This document shows positions 17,201-25,149 of a stretch of 64,000 bases of DNA, in pieces (within the stretch, counting starts at the first letter, position 1; the number at the start of each line of letters is the position of its first letter). Position numbers and translations under genes: made by a program. The DNA is from Actinomycetota bacterium (GTDB lineage Bacteria > Actinomycetota > Actinomycetes > S36-B12). Below the pieces are notes generated by a model that made no database searches, was not told where the DNA came from, and saw only the letters and a program-made list of their open reading frames with translations. Where the stretch lies: assembly GCA_016870515.1 (NCBI GenBank), contig VGBL01000001.1, forward strand, positions 1 through 64,000. Reading direction: 5' to 3'.

Positions 17201-17489
17201 CCGCGAGATCCTTCAGGCAGCCACCGTGATATCCGGCACTCGCGTGATGTGGTCGCTGGTGTCCCAGGAATCGGATGGGGACCTTGCCGGCCGACTGTCA
17301 TCGCTGGGAGTCGAGCGCCTTCGCCTGCTCGCGCCGGCGTCCGCTGATCTCCTACGCGCGGCTCACTCTGCCGGCATTGCCGTCGACATGGGTGCGGTGA
17401 CCGACGAGGGCGAGACGGAACTTTTGCATTGGCTGAAGGAGCAGTCGGTGTCGATTACCCGACACCGCCACGGACGCCTCCTGGACTAG
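14235..17489 (+). CDS. putA: Bifunctional proline dehydrogenase / L-glutamate gamma-semialdehyde dehydrogenase
   Basis: About 1,084 residues. The first ~430 form the FAD proline dehydrogenase barrel ('YVSIKISALCANLDVLAWDD', 'FVNLDMEEHRDLDLSVEAF', 'IKIRLVKGANLAMEQVEAEL'). The second half is an aldehyde dehydrogenase with 'AGPWNFPYAIPASG', 'LHAETSGKNALII' and the nucleophile in 'FGHAGQKCSAASLA'. It oxidises proline to P5C and on to glutamate with substrate channelling. It lacks an N-terminal DNA-binding domain, so regulation must come from elsewhere, plausibly the divergent PAS-AraC protein. Start choice: ATG 14235, because the 29 codons from the alternative ATG 14148 have low third-position GC and no recognisable conservation. 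Neither has a strong ribosome site. Confidence 0.92.
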   Translation: MASQDAVGGLAPTAERRARDLLTAALAGTTRKERRASRRLGKLLADDDGRDLILDLTDQVLRIRDRKRSARRLRDLVAQGAPASLSPIDRLGLLMLGVIAPYVPWMAERAVNWRVNQETTGVILPGEDAPLTRYLARRRADGFRLNVNVLGESILGDDEAAARFDLVASRIRRPDVDYVSIKISALCANLDVLAWDDSLDRVTERLAALYRIAADHGTFVNLDMEEHRDLDLSVEAFIQVLDQPEFHHMPAGIVLQAYIPDSHAALDRLIAWANARHAAGRAPIKIRLVKGANLAMEQVEAELHDWPQAPYYSKADVDASYKRMLDTAIRDADPGAVCLGIASHNLFDVAWALTVRDTLDDPTKIEIEMLEGMAPAQARAVRDAAGSLLLYAPVVEKADREASIAYLSRRLDENSGPENFLRSLFDLMPDSPTWQRELERFRTSLERQDAIEVTSHRDQDRRTEQITFTADGSFTNVADTDFTTPGNRAWAESLLAMPAPAEPELTTSIAAVDHALARARAAQERWSQTSWQQRRETLARVAEVMAAHRAETLAAMATTTGKTLREGDPEISEAIDFTTYAGHLTLAHERLSERLDWQPHGLMLIAGPWNFPYAIPASGLVHSIAAGSAVILKPAPEARAVAAALVDHLHEAGVPQDLVQLVCTPDNEVGQHLVTHTGVDEVVLTGSLATADLFLGWRPDMRLHAETSGKNALIITAAADIDLAIKDLVKSAFGHAGQKCSAASLAIVEASVYDDPSFRRRLADTVRSLRVGWAHDPATIVGPVINPPTGNLERALTTLESGESWLVEPQQLDGSGRLWSPGVRWDVAPGSWFHLTECFGSVLGVMRARDLDHAVSLQNAPEYGLTGGIHSLDPQEVDLWLDRVQVGNAYVNRPITGAVVRRQPFGGWKRSSIGGGAKPGGPGHLSTYGTWTARTLDPTYARDSFARTWRTRFGVESDPSGLRSERNILRYRPLDGVVVRLDDTVSEDAREILQAATVISGTRVMWSLVSQESDGDLAGRLSSLGVERLRLLAPASADLLRAAHSAGIAVDMGAVTDEGETELLHWLKEQSVSITRHRHGRLLD

Positions 17490-18703
17490 CCCTTATCGCT
17501 CGGGCTACCGGAGAGTCGATCGACCATGCGGTCGACCTCCGTGACGAGTGCGCCACCGAGAAGTAGCGCGCCGGTGTCGTCGAGTTCCTTGATGGTGGCC
17601 ACCGAGCGCGAGCGATCCTCCTCGACGACCTCCAGCGCACGAAGGACTCCCGTGTCGGGGTCGCGTTCGTCCAATCCCCTCGGCATGGCATCGGCGTGGA
17701 TCGACAGGGCATTGCCGGTAGAGGCCAGCAGGTCGCCGAATCCCTCGGGGAGCGCGACGGACCCGCGAGATGTGGCGTCGAAGATGCCGCGGGCGATGTC
17801 ATTGACGTGGGCGCATGTCGACTCGATGAGGGCGAACTGATCGCACAGAGCGCGCCCGGCAGCCCGCTCGGAGCCGACGGCAAAGCGCCGTCCGAGGCCG
17901 AGATCGTCGATCTCCTGGCCGAGCTCGCGCACCTCGAGCGACAGGCGACGCGCCTGCGTGAGCCACTCGGCCGCTTCGCGGCGCGTCGCGCGCTCACCCG
18001 CCGTGTCGCCCATGGAGACAAGCAGGTCGGCAAGGCGGTGGCCGAGGTCCGAGAGGTTCTCGGTGATGCGCTCCTCGGGCCTCTCCGGGTGTGCGATGAG
18101 CGAGAAGAGAACGCCGATGACAACGCCGAGAAGCGTCGCGAGGATGCGATTGAGGATGACCTCGTTGGTGAGGTTGTCACCCAGGATGTAGACGAAGAGC
18201 GCCGTCGCCGGAATCTGCAGGGACCCGTCTGTGCCGAGTCGCATGACGCGGCCGATGACGAGTGAGGCGGCCACGATGACGCCCGCGGTCCACACGTGGA
18301 GTCCCCATGCCTGATAGAGGACGAAGGCCACGACGAGGGCAACGGCGGTTGCGCCCACCAGCGAGACGCCGGTGCGCAGCGAGCGATTGAGGGACAGGGC
18401 CACGGTGAGGACGGCGGCCACCGCCGCCGGCACAGGGCTCGACAGCCCCAGGACCAGGGAGGCCGACCACGCGACGCACGCGGCGATGGAGGTGACCGCG
18501 ATCCACCAGATGGTGGTCCAACTCCGCGCGACCGACTGGAGTGCTCGACCCACGATCGGGCGGCCTGCTGATCGGGCAGCCGCTCGATTCAGGGTGTCCT
18601 GGACGGCCCGGGACAGGTCTCGAAACGCCTGTCCGGGCGTACGTCGCACCGCAAGGGCGCGATCAGGATCCGAGGGGAGCATGCCTCTAGTGAACCGCGG
18701 CAC
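17486..18703 (-). CDS. FUSC/aromatic-acid-exporter-like membrane protein
   Basis: A 405-residue protein with about six predicted membrane helices between residues 60 and 210 ('IWWIAVTSIAACVAWSASLV', 'AALVVAFVLYQAWG'-like, 'LLGVVIGVLFSLI'). A long helical cytoplasmic C-terminus follows. This layout matches half-size FUSC/ArAE (YccS/DUF939-like) proteins, which are proposed efflux components for aromatic or other organic acids. The listed start is a GTG; an ATG at 18682 is possible, but its AGAGG is too close. It converges on putA, overlapping stops by four bases. Substrate unknown. Confidence 0.75.
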   Translation of the reverse strand: MPRFTRGMLPSDPDRALAVRRTPGQAFRDLSRAVQDTLNRAAARSAGRPIVGRALQSVARSWTTIWWIAVTSIAACVAWSASLVLGLSSPVPAAVAAVLTVALSLNRSLRTGVSLVGATAVALVVAFVLYQAWGLHVWTAGVIVAASLVIGRVMRLGTDGSLQIPATALFVYILGDNLTNEVILNRILATLLGVVIGVLFSLIAHPERPEERITENLSDLGHRLADLLVSMGDTAGERATRREAAEWLTQARRLSLEVRELGQEIDDLGLGRRFAVGSERAAGRALCDQFALIESTCAHVNDIARGIFDATSRGSVALPEGFGDLLASTGNALSIHADAMPRGLDERDPDTGVLRALEVVEEDRSRSVATIKELDDTGALLLGGALVTEVDRMVDRLSGSPSDKG

Positions 18704-18732
18704 ATGGCCAGCGCATTCCCCCGGTGCGTGAA

Positions 18733-18752
18733 GGGGTGACGCGCCTCACCCC
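18733..18752 (-). terminator. Hairpin downstream of the universal stress protein gene
   Basis: GGGGTGA - CGCGCC - TCACCCC forms a perfect 7-bp stem with a 6-base loop. It lies 17 bases past the stop of the usp gene on the minus strand. There is no U-run, which is common for actinobacterial terminators. Confidence 0.5.
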
Positions 18753-18769
18753 ACGTGCAGGGAACCCGA

Positions 18770-19177
18770 CTAGGGAACGACGAGGACAGGCACATCCGAG
18801 CGGTCCACCATCTTCGGGGCGACGGCCCCGAAGAGCGCCGCGCGGATACGACCAGACGAGCCGTAGCCGACGACCAGCATGCGCGGCTTGCGTTCCTCCA
18901 TGACCGTCTCCAGAGCTCCCACGGGATCGGCGTCGACGAGGATCGCCTCGGCGTCCACGCCGGCATCCTGCGCCCGAACGACGGCCTCCGAGACCATGGG
19001 TGCGAATGCCTCGACGAGGGCATCCTCCGTGGCCGTGTACTCCTCGCCGACATTGCCAGCAGGGGCGACCCCGCACACGATGAGCAGGGTCTCGCCGAGG
19101 TCCTTGGCCAGGGAGATGGCAACGGCGAGCGCGCCCTGTGCACTGTCGCCTCCGTCGTAGCCAACGGCCAGTGTCAT
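18770..19177 (-). CDS. Universal stress protein (UspA family)
   Basis: A 135-residue single-domain Usp: N-terminal 'MTLAVGYDGGDSAQGALAVA', and C-terminal 'RMLVVGYGSSGRIRAALFGA' then 'VPVLVVP'. The nucleotide-binding loop is a variant of the GxxGx9G(S/T) motif ('GYGSSGRIRAALFGA'), so ATP binding is possible but not certain. Its ATG overlaps the stop of the upstream amino-acid permease gene (ATGA). Permease-Usp pairs are common, and the Usp may modulate the transporter. No catalytic role can be assigned. Confidence 0.88.
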   Translation of the reverse strand: MTLAVGYDGGDSAQGALAVAISLAKDLGETLLIVCGVAPAGNVGEEYTATEDALVEAFAPMVSEAVVRAQDAGVDAEAILVDADPVGALETVMEERKPRMLVVGYGSSGRIRAALFGAVAPKMVDRSDVPVLVVP

Positions 19178-20688
19178 GACGCGGTGCCTCCATCCGATGC
19201 GGGCACGAGAGCCGGGTCGACCACGGTCGGACGCTCCTTCCAGAAGGGCGTGTTAGCCACGCGCATGATGATCATAAAAATGGCGCCCAGGGCAAAGAGG
19301 AAGATGCCGATGACGAGCGGGGGCCCAAGGCCAAACCACGAGATGCCCCCGTAGGAGTTGGCCGGGTTCGACATGGAGATGACCGACATGACGAGCAGCC
19401 AGACGAGAAGTATGCCTCCGAAGACCGGCCCCACACCGATCAGGACGAAGCCCTTCACACTCTTGGTCAGGAGCTTGCGGTAGTAGATCGCGCAGGCGAA
19501 TCCGGTGAGGGCGTAGTAGAACGCGATGAGCAGCGAGAGGGCAGTCAGGGAGTCGAAAAGCGCATTTTCGCTGATGAAGCGCACGCCGACGTACCAGACG
19601 ATGGCGATGATGGCGACCCACCACGTCGAGACGGCCGGGGTGCGGTGCTTGGTCGAGACCTGTCCGAAGTACGCGGGGATGGCGGTGCGACGCGCCATCG
19701 ACAGTGCCGTGCGGGACGCGGGGATGATCGTCGTCTGGGTGGATGCGATCGCCGACATCGCCACCGCCAGGAGCACGATCCACCCGAAACCGGTAAGAGC
19801 CTCGTCGGCGATCAGCGCGAAGACCATCTCCTCCTGATCGGCGTTGTCCGCGAGGAACGTCGGGCCGACGAGCATCAGCACGGCGATGGCGGTGCCGAGA
19901 TAGGTGACGAGGAGGATGACCGTCGACAGGATGGCGGCCCGACCGGGCGTGCTCGACGAGTCGGTCGTCTCCTCATTGAGGTTGACCGCGGACTCCCAGC
20001 CCCAGTAGGCGAAGACCCCGAGCAGCAGCCCGGCAGTCAGCGCCGCAGTGCCCTGGGCAAAGGGATTGAGCCAGTCGAGCGACAGCGTCACCGCGCCCGG
20101 GAGTCCCTGGCCCGACACCCCCTTGTAGAGCGCCACCCCGATGAAGATGAGGAGTGCCACGACCTGGATGAGGGTGAACACGGTCTGGATGCGTCCGGAG
20201 AGCTCGGTGCCGACCACGCAGATCCACGTCATCACGAGAATCAGGACAACCGCTAGCCCCATGACGAAGACGTCGTTGCTGGCCAGATCATCGAGTCCGA
20301 ACATCAGCAGCGTGAAGCGCACGCCGACGTCGGCGAGCGACCCGACCACGAGCACACCGGTCATGGCGATGGCCCAGCCGCCCATCCAGCCGAACCACGG
20401 CCCCATGGCGCGCGTGACCCAGGAGAACGTCGTACCGCAGTCAGGATCGACGCGATTAAGGAAGAGGAAGGCGCTGGCGATGAGGAGCATCGGGACGAAG
20501 GAGGCGAGCAGCACCCCGGGCGCCGCCACGCCAACGAGGAGAACGATCGGGCCGAGGCACGCGGCCAGCGAGTACGCCGGGGAGGTCGCGTTGAGGCCGA
20601 TGGAGACGGCGTCAACGAAGCCGATGGAGTTGGCGGCAAGCCCGGGAGTGACCTCCGGCTCCTAAGCCGCGGTGTTGGCGTCGGCCAT
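19174..20688 (-). pseudogene. APC-family amino acid permease, interrupted by an in-frame TAG at codon 9
   Basis: From an ATG at 20688 the frame reads 'MADANTAA', then TAG (20662-20664), then 'EPEVTPGLAANSIGFVDAV' and 'SIGLNATSPAYSLAACLG', continuing as a 12-helix APC permease ('FSWVTRAMGPWFGWMGGW', 'LLGVFAYWGWESAVNLNEE'). Without the stop the product would be 504 residues, normal for the family. The first in-frame start after the TAG is the GTG at 20529, which would remove the first membrane helix and its conserved substrate-binding turn. The gene is therefore probably a fresh nonsense mutant, or the base is a sequencing error; it could also be read through. Predicted role: amino-acid uptake at the membrane, coupled with the Usp gene downstream. 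Confidence 0.7.
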
Positions 20689-20752
20689 GAGGACAGTCAA
20701 GCCCACGCAGCGGCGCCGCGTCCATCAAATCGACAACGCGTAGCCTGCCTCC

Positions 20753-21802
20753 ATGCGAGGGCTGATCTACGAGGGCTACGGCCAGCCGCTGCAGGTCGCG
20801 GAGTTCCCCGAACCTCGACCACCGGCCGACGGCGTCGTGCTGAGAGTTGAGGCGGCCGGACTCTGTCGCAGCGACTGGCACAGTTGGAACGGCCACGATG
20901 ACGACATTCCGGCCTTCCCGCATGTCCCCGGGCACGAGTTCGCCGGCACCATCGCCGAGGTCGGCCCCGATGTCACGCGTTGGCGCGTCGGCGACCGGGT
21001 GACGACTCCGTTCGTGTGCGCCTGCGGACGATGCCTGGTGTGCGAGTCCGGCAACCACCAGGTCTGCCCCCACCAATGGCAGCCCGGGTTCGACGGCTGG
21101 GGAGGCTTCGCGGAGTACGTCGCCCTGCCGGCTGCCGACACCAATCTCGTCCGGCTTCCACGCGACATGGACATGACGACCGCGGCCGGATTGGGCTGCC
21201 GCGTAGCGACCGCCTACCGGGCCATCGCGTCGGTCGGCCGCGTAGCGCCCGGCGAGGAGGTCGTCGTCCACGGATGCGGAGGCGTGGGCCTCGCCGCCGT
21301 CATGATCGCCCGTGCGCTGGGAGCCCGCGTCACGGCCGTCGACCCCTCGGCGTCTGCCCGCGAGCTCGCCATGCGGTTCGGAGCAGCGGTCGCGATCGAC
21401 CCAACAGACGCTGAGACGACGCTCGACGCCCTCATCGAAGCCACGCATGGGGGACCCCATGTGTCCCTCGAGGCGCTGGGGTGCGCCGACGTATGTCGAC
21501 TATCCATCGAGTCCCTTCGCCCACGCGGACGGCATGTGCAGGTCGGGCTGCTATTCCCTGCGACGACCCGAGATCCCGTGCCCATGCACCGAGTGATCGC
21601 GCGCGAGCTGGAGATCCTAGGAAGTCACGGCATGGCGGCCCACGACTACGTCGACCTGCTCGCGCTCGTGGCATCCGGGCGCATGCGCCCTGACCTGCTG
21701 GTCACTCGAACGATCGGCTTTGCCGACGTCCCCGAAGCATTCGCCGAGTTCGGCGCCCCACACCAGCATCCAGGCGTCACCGTGCTGGTGCCAGGCTCCT
21801 AG
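20753..21802 (+). CDS. Zinc-dependent alcohol dehydrogenase family protein (MDR superfamily)
   Basis: 349 residues. Catalytic zinc ligands are Cys38 ('AGLCRSDWH'), His61-Glu62 ('VPGHEFAG') and the later Cys/Asp region. The structural zinc lobe uses Cys91, Cys94, Cys97 and Cys105 ('CGRCLVCESGNHQVC'). The NAD(P) fold is 'VVVHGCGGVGLAAVMIA'. This subgroup often oxidises secondary or aromatic alcohols with NAD(P). It is divergent from the permease gene with a 64-base gap that must hold both promoters. The stop overlaps the convergent HAD/acyltransferase gene. Substrate not predictable. Confidence 0.86.
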   Translation: MRGLIYEGYGQPLQVAEFPEPRPPADGVVLRVEAAGLCRSDWHSWNGHDDDIPAFPHVPGHEFAGTIAEVGPDVTRWRVGDRVTTPFVCACGRCLVCESGNHQVCPHQWQPGFDGWGGFAEYVALPAADTNLVRLPRDMDMTTAAGLGCRVATAYRAIASVGRVAPGEEVVVHGCGGVGLAAVMIARALGARVTAVDPSASARELAMRFGAAVAIDPTDAETTLDALIEATHGGPHVSLEALGCADVCRLSIESLRPRGRHVQVGLLFPATTRDPVPMHRVIARELEILGSHGMAAHDYVDLLALVASGRMRPDLLVTRTIGFADVPEAFAEFGAPHQHPGVTVLVPGS

Positions 21803-23235
21803 GAGTTCGCCGGCCAGTGGGCGAGGGTGTCGAGGAACATCTGCCGCACCTGCGCCACGTGGTCATCGATCGTGTCCTTGCTCCAACGCTTCGTAGATAC
21901 GGGCGGCAAAACGGCGACCTGGAGCGTTCCGGACGAGATTAGGACGCCATGCGCCGGCATGAGTTCGCCCGCATTGCGAATGACGATGGGCACCATCGGC
22001 ACGCCCGCCTGCATCGCGACGTGGAAGGCGCCCTTCTTGAAGGGTCCAAGTCGCGGAGTGGCCGAGCGGGTGCCTTCAGGGGCCATCGCTAGAGACCGAC
22101 CGTGCCGGAGCGCGTCGACGGCGGGCTCGAGCGCCTTCTTGGCCTCCTCGGTGTTGGCCCTGTCCACAAAAGCCACATCAGCGAGCCAGCCCAGGGGGGC
22201 AAACACCGGATCCTTCTGGAGTTCCTTCTTAGCCACGCCCGTGAAGTCAGTGCGCAGGAGCGCCGCCATGATGATCACGTCGAGTTGGCTCTGGTGGTTG
22301 AAAACGAAGACCGCTGGGCGCTCGGCCCAGAGGTTCTCCGTACCCACCACGTCCATGGTCACGCCCGCCGCGGCGAGAGCGAGCTCTGATCCCACCGACG
22401 CCGTCACCTCGATCGCAGTACGCCGATCGCGATTGAGCAGCCCCAGGCCTAGGCCGGCAGCCAGTCCAGCGCCCATGCCCGTGTAGGCGGCAACACTGCG
22501 CACCACTAGTTCGGGCGTCAGGTGCTGAGGCTTGGTCAGGCGCGCAGTGCTCCAGCCGCGCTCGCTGGCCGCTGCCTGCAAGCCCGACGAAGGATTGAGC
22601 GGCCTGGGGTTGCCGACCGTCTCCAGGTAGAACACGTCCTCGGCGCCGTTGCCGTAGGCGTAGGACTGGGCAAGGTCGATTCCGAATGTGTCCGCGAAGT
22701 CGCGCACCGCCTCGGCCTTGGCCTCGCCCCACAGGATGGGCCCGTCGACAAAGCCGGTGAGCACGCCGTCCACGTTCTCCATGCGCGTGCACAGCACATG
22801 GCCGATGCCGAGGTCATGCGCCGCAGCGCTGGTCTGGAAGGTTAGTGCCGACGACGCCATGACCACCGTGTGCCCGCGCGCCTTGTGAGCATCGACGAGC
22901 AGCCGGGCTTCGGCGAAGATCATGGGTGCGATGTGCTTCTTGAAGAGTCGATCACCCATAGCCTCGATTTCGGCCACTTCACGGCCGGCCAGCGCGCCAA
23001 CCCCCACAGCGACGAGGCGGTGCACGTCTTGGCCGCGGATCTCGACGTTGAAACTCTCCGTGATGGACCGCAGGAGTTCGGCGGTGCCGACATCCCGAGC
23101 GAGGAGGCGGTCGCGGAAATACGCAACGGCGGAATAGCCGTCGATGAGCGTGCCGTCGAAGTCGAAGAACGCGCCGATCCGGGGGCCCCCGGGGGAGCGC
23201 GCGATCTCGGCGAGCAGGCCGTCGATGTCGGGCAC
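21799..23235 (-). CDS. HAD-IB hydrolase / 1-acylglycerol-3-phosphate acyltransferase fusion
   Basis: 478 residues with two domains. Residues 1-220 are a HAD-IB phosphatase of the SerB-like type (Asp25 and Asp27 in 'FFDFDGTLIDG'; 'SYAYGNGAED' near the metal site). Residues about 290-478 are a PlsC-type acyltransferase with His314-x4-Asp319 ('FNHQSQLD'), the 'APEGTRS' motif and 'PFKKGAFHVAMQAGVPMVPI'. Such fusions are thought to make phosphatidate and act on a lipid phosphate. It lies two bases after a PlsB-like gene, so the two probably act in sequence in membrane lipid synthesis. Confidence 0.87.
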   Translation of the reverse strand: MPDIDGLLAEIARSPGGPRIGAFFDFDGTLIDGYSAVAYFRDRLLARDVGTAELLRSITESFNVEIRGQDVHRLVAVGVGALAGREVAEIEAMGDRLFKKHIAPMIFAEARLLVDAHKARGHTVVMASSALTFQTSAAAHDLGIGHVLCTRMENVDGVLTGFVDGPILWGEAKAEAVRDFADTFGIDLAQSYAYGNGAEDVFYLETVGNPRPLNPSSGLQAAASERGWSTARLTKPQHLTPELVVRSVAAYTGMGAGLAAGLGLGLLNRDRRTAIEVTASVGSELALAAAGVTMDVVGTENLWAERPAVFVFNHQSQLDVIIMAALLRTDFTGVAKKELQKDPVFAPLGWLADVAFVDRANTEEAKKALEPAVDALRHGRSLAMAPEGTRSATPRLGPFKKGAFHVAMQAGVPMVPIVIRNAGELMPAHGVLISSGTLQVAVLPPVSTKRWSKDTIDDHVAQVRQMFLDTLAHWPANS

Positions 23236-23237
23236 GC

Positions 23238-25082
23238 CTACTTCCTCCTGAACTGTCGAGAGACCGAGTCGCTTCCGTCGCCTTCTATCTGTGCGATGGC
23301 TGCGCGGCGGATGATGCCCACGCGGTCGACGGCTGCCTGGAGTTCGTCGCGGAAGGCCTCGCGCTGCTTGCGGAGTTCTTCGCCACCGACCCCCAGGAGG
23401 CCGCGATTGTCGGCGAGCTTCAAAGCGCCCTGCATCAGGTCGCGTGAGATCGACTCCGGACTATGCAACCGGTGCATGAGCCACGACTGCCGCGCGATGC
23501 CCAGGCACTCCTGAGCAAGCGCGTCCTGGTCGATGGGTGAGGCGGGCTCGAGTTGCGCGAGTCGGTCCGCGACGACCGCATAGGCCTCGAGGAACGGGCC
23601 GATAATGCGCTGGGAGACGTAGAGATGGGTCTGATCCAAGGCGGCCAGCACCTGCCGCTCGTCGAGTTCCTCGGTCTCCCAGCCCGGACGCGCCAGATCG
23701 ACCTCGCGGCGAATGTCTTCGGCGAATTCCCGCTTGCGCGGAAAGAAGAACTCGAACTTCAGCACATCGCGCAGCTCGAGCGCGGCCTGCCAGGTGCGCT
23801 CGGCGACATTGCCCCCCGCTGCTGCACCGGCCAGCAGCGCGTTTTCGGCGATCGCTCGGTAGACGAACCAGTGCGCCAAAGTGTTGCGGTAGAAGGCGGC
23901 CTCATGGAAGCGATCAGGGGCGATCGCATAAACAGGGTCGAGTCCTCCGTCATACACGTCGACGACGCCCTCTCGCTGCAGCATGCGAAGCACTCGCCGC
24001 AATCCATCAGGCCGTGCCAGGTCAATGCCGGAGGTCATGGGCAGGCGGCGTTCGCGCACGTATCCCAGCAGTGGCTCAAGCACCCGCAGGAGTTCGCCCA
24101 GCGTCAGCGCGCGACCCTCGTTGTCGAGCAGGGCAAAGGTGATGAGGGCAGACGGCGTGATGGGCGTCGCATTGTTGATCCGGTCAGCGATGTCGAACGC
24201 CACCCGGGGCACGACCGTGGTCGGATCCGCTGACCCAGCGCGCTCGCGCGCGTCACTGACGATGCTGGCCAGGGAGAGCGGCTCACCGAACCGCACGTAG
24301 ACCTGTCCGCGCTCGTCGGACTGGGCGCGCGCGAAGCCGACCGCCCACTTCAAACTCTCCGGCGTCTTCGACCCGCCGGTGTCCTCAAAAGAAATAGCCT
24401 CCACCTCGTGCTGCTGGTCGTAGACAATCGACACCGGGATCACATAGACGTCTTCGGGAGGCAAGCTCGGATCACGCGACTGCTCGTCTTCCAGGAAGGC
24501 ATCCACGAGGTAGCGCAACACGCCCATGCGCGGTGGACGCAGCTTGCCCGTGCGCGTGCGACCACCCTCGAAGTACCACTCCAGGTTGGCGTGATGACGC
24601 AAGAGGAAGCCGAGGTAGAGCCGCATCATCGCCGGGTGGACCGGATCGTCGCGGGTGTTGCGACGAATGAAGATGAGGCCAGCCCGCTTGGCCAGGGCCG
24701 ATGCCGGCCACATGGCCAGGTTGGACCCCCCCAGGACGAAATTCGGCGGGAAGCCCTGCTTGGCGAGGACCCTCCGCAGCACCAGCGGATCCAGGTAGGA
24801 GCGGTGATTGGGCAGGAACACGAGCGAGTGCTTCAGCCCCAGCGCCCTGATGTCAGCGAGATTGGAGGCCGAGGCGTCGATCGTGTAGGCGCGCGTCAGG
24901 TAGCGCCCGAAACGATCCCATGCCGATGTCGCCCGGGGCTCGACCGTCGCCATCATCTCGCCGAGGCAGTCCTTGGCATCGGCCTCGATGTCGCGTTGGC
25001 TGCGACCGGTCTGCGCCGAGAGTTCGGCCACGCGCTCAGCGAATTCCGGCGACGACGTGATGTCGGCGACGCTGAGCCTCAT
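23238..25082 (-). CDS. Glycerol-3-phosphate 1-O-acyltransferase-like protein (PlsB type)
   Basis: 614 residues. The acyltransferase block I is His93-x4-Asp98 ('PNHRSYLDPLVL'), followed by 'GLIFIRRNTRDDPV' (block II) and 'WYFEGGRTRTGKL' (block III). Later blocks include 'YVIPVSIVYDQ'. The large helical C-terminal part matches PlsB-type enzymes, which acylate sn-glycerol 3-phosphate at the membrane with acyl-CoA or acyl-ACP. It starts the operon with the HAD/PlsC fusion (two-base gap). It is shorter than the ~800-residue E. coli PlsB, as is usual for actinobacterial relatives. Confidence 0.86.
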   Translation of the reverse strand: MRLSVADITSSPEFAERVAELSAQTGRSQRDIEADAKDCLGEMMATVEPRATSAWDRFGRYLTRAYTIDASASNLADIRALGLKHSLVFLPNHRSYLDPLVLRRVLAKQGFPPNFVLGGSNLAMWPASALAKRAGLIFIRRNTRDDPVHPAMMRLYLGFLLRHHANLEWYFEGGRTRTGKLRPPRMGVLRYLVDAFLEDEQSRDPSLPPEDVYVIPVSIVYDQQHEVEAISFEDTGGSKTPESLKWAVGFARAQSDERGQVYVRFGEPLSLASIVSDARERAGSADPTTVVPRVAFDIADRINNATPITPSALITFALLDNEGRALTLGELLRVLEPLLGYVRERRLPMTSGIDLARPDGLRRVLRMLQREGVVDVYDGGLDPVYAIAPDRFHEAAFYRNTLAHWFVYRAIAENALLAGAAAGGNVAERTWQAALELRDVLKFEFFFPRKREFAEDIRREVDLARPGWETEELDERQVLAALDQTHLYVSQRIIGPFLEAYAVVADRLAQLEPASPIDQDALAQECLGIARQSWLMHRLHSPESISRDLMQGALKLADNRGLLGVGGEELRKQREAFRDELQAAVDRVGIIRRAAIAQIEGDGSDSVSRQFRRK

Positions 25083-25121
25083 GGCGACCCCCTCTCACGG
25101 GTCAGCGTAGAGGGGTTCCAA

Positions 25122-25141
25122 CGGTCCGAAGCCACGGACCG
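25122..25141 (-). terminator. Hairpin downstream of phoD-like gene
   Basis: CGGTCCG - AAGCCA - CGGACCG is a perfect 7-bp stem with a 6-base loop, starting 9 bases after the phosphatase stop on the minus strand. It sits between that gene and the plsB-like start. Confidence 0.55.
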
Positions 25142-25149
25142 CTTATCCG

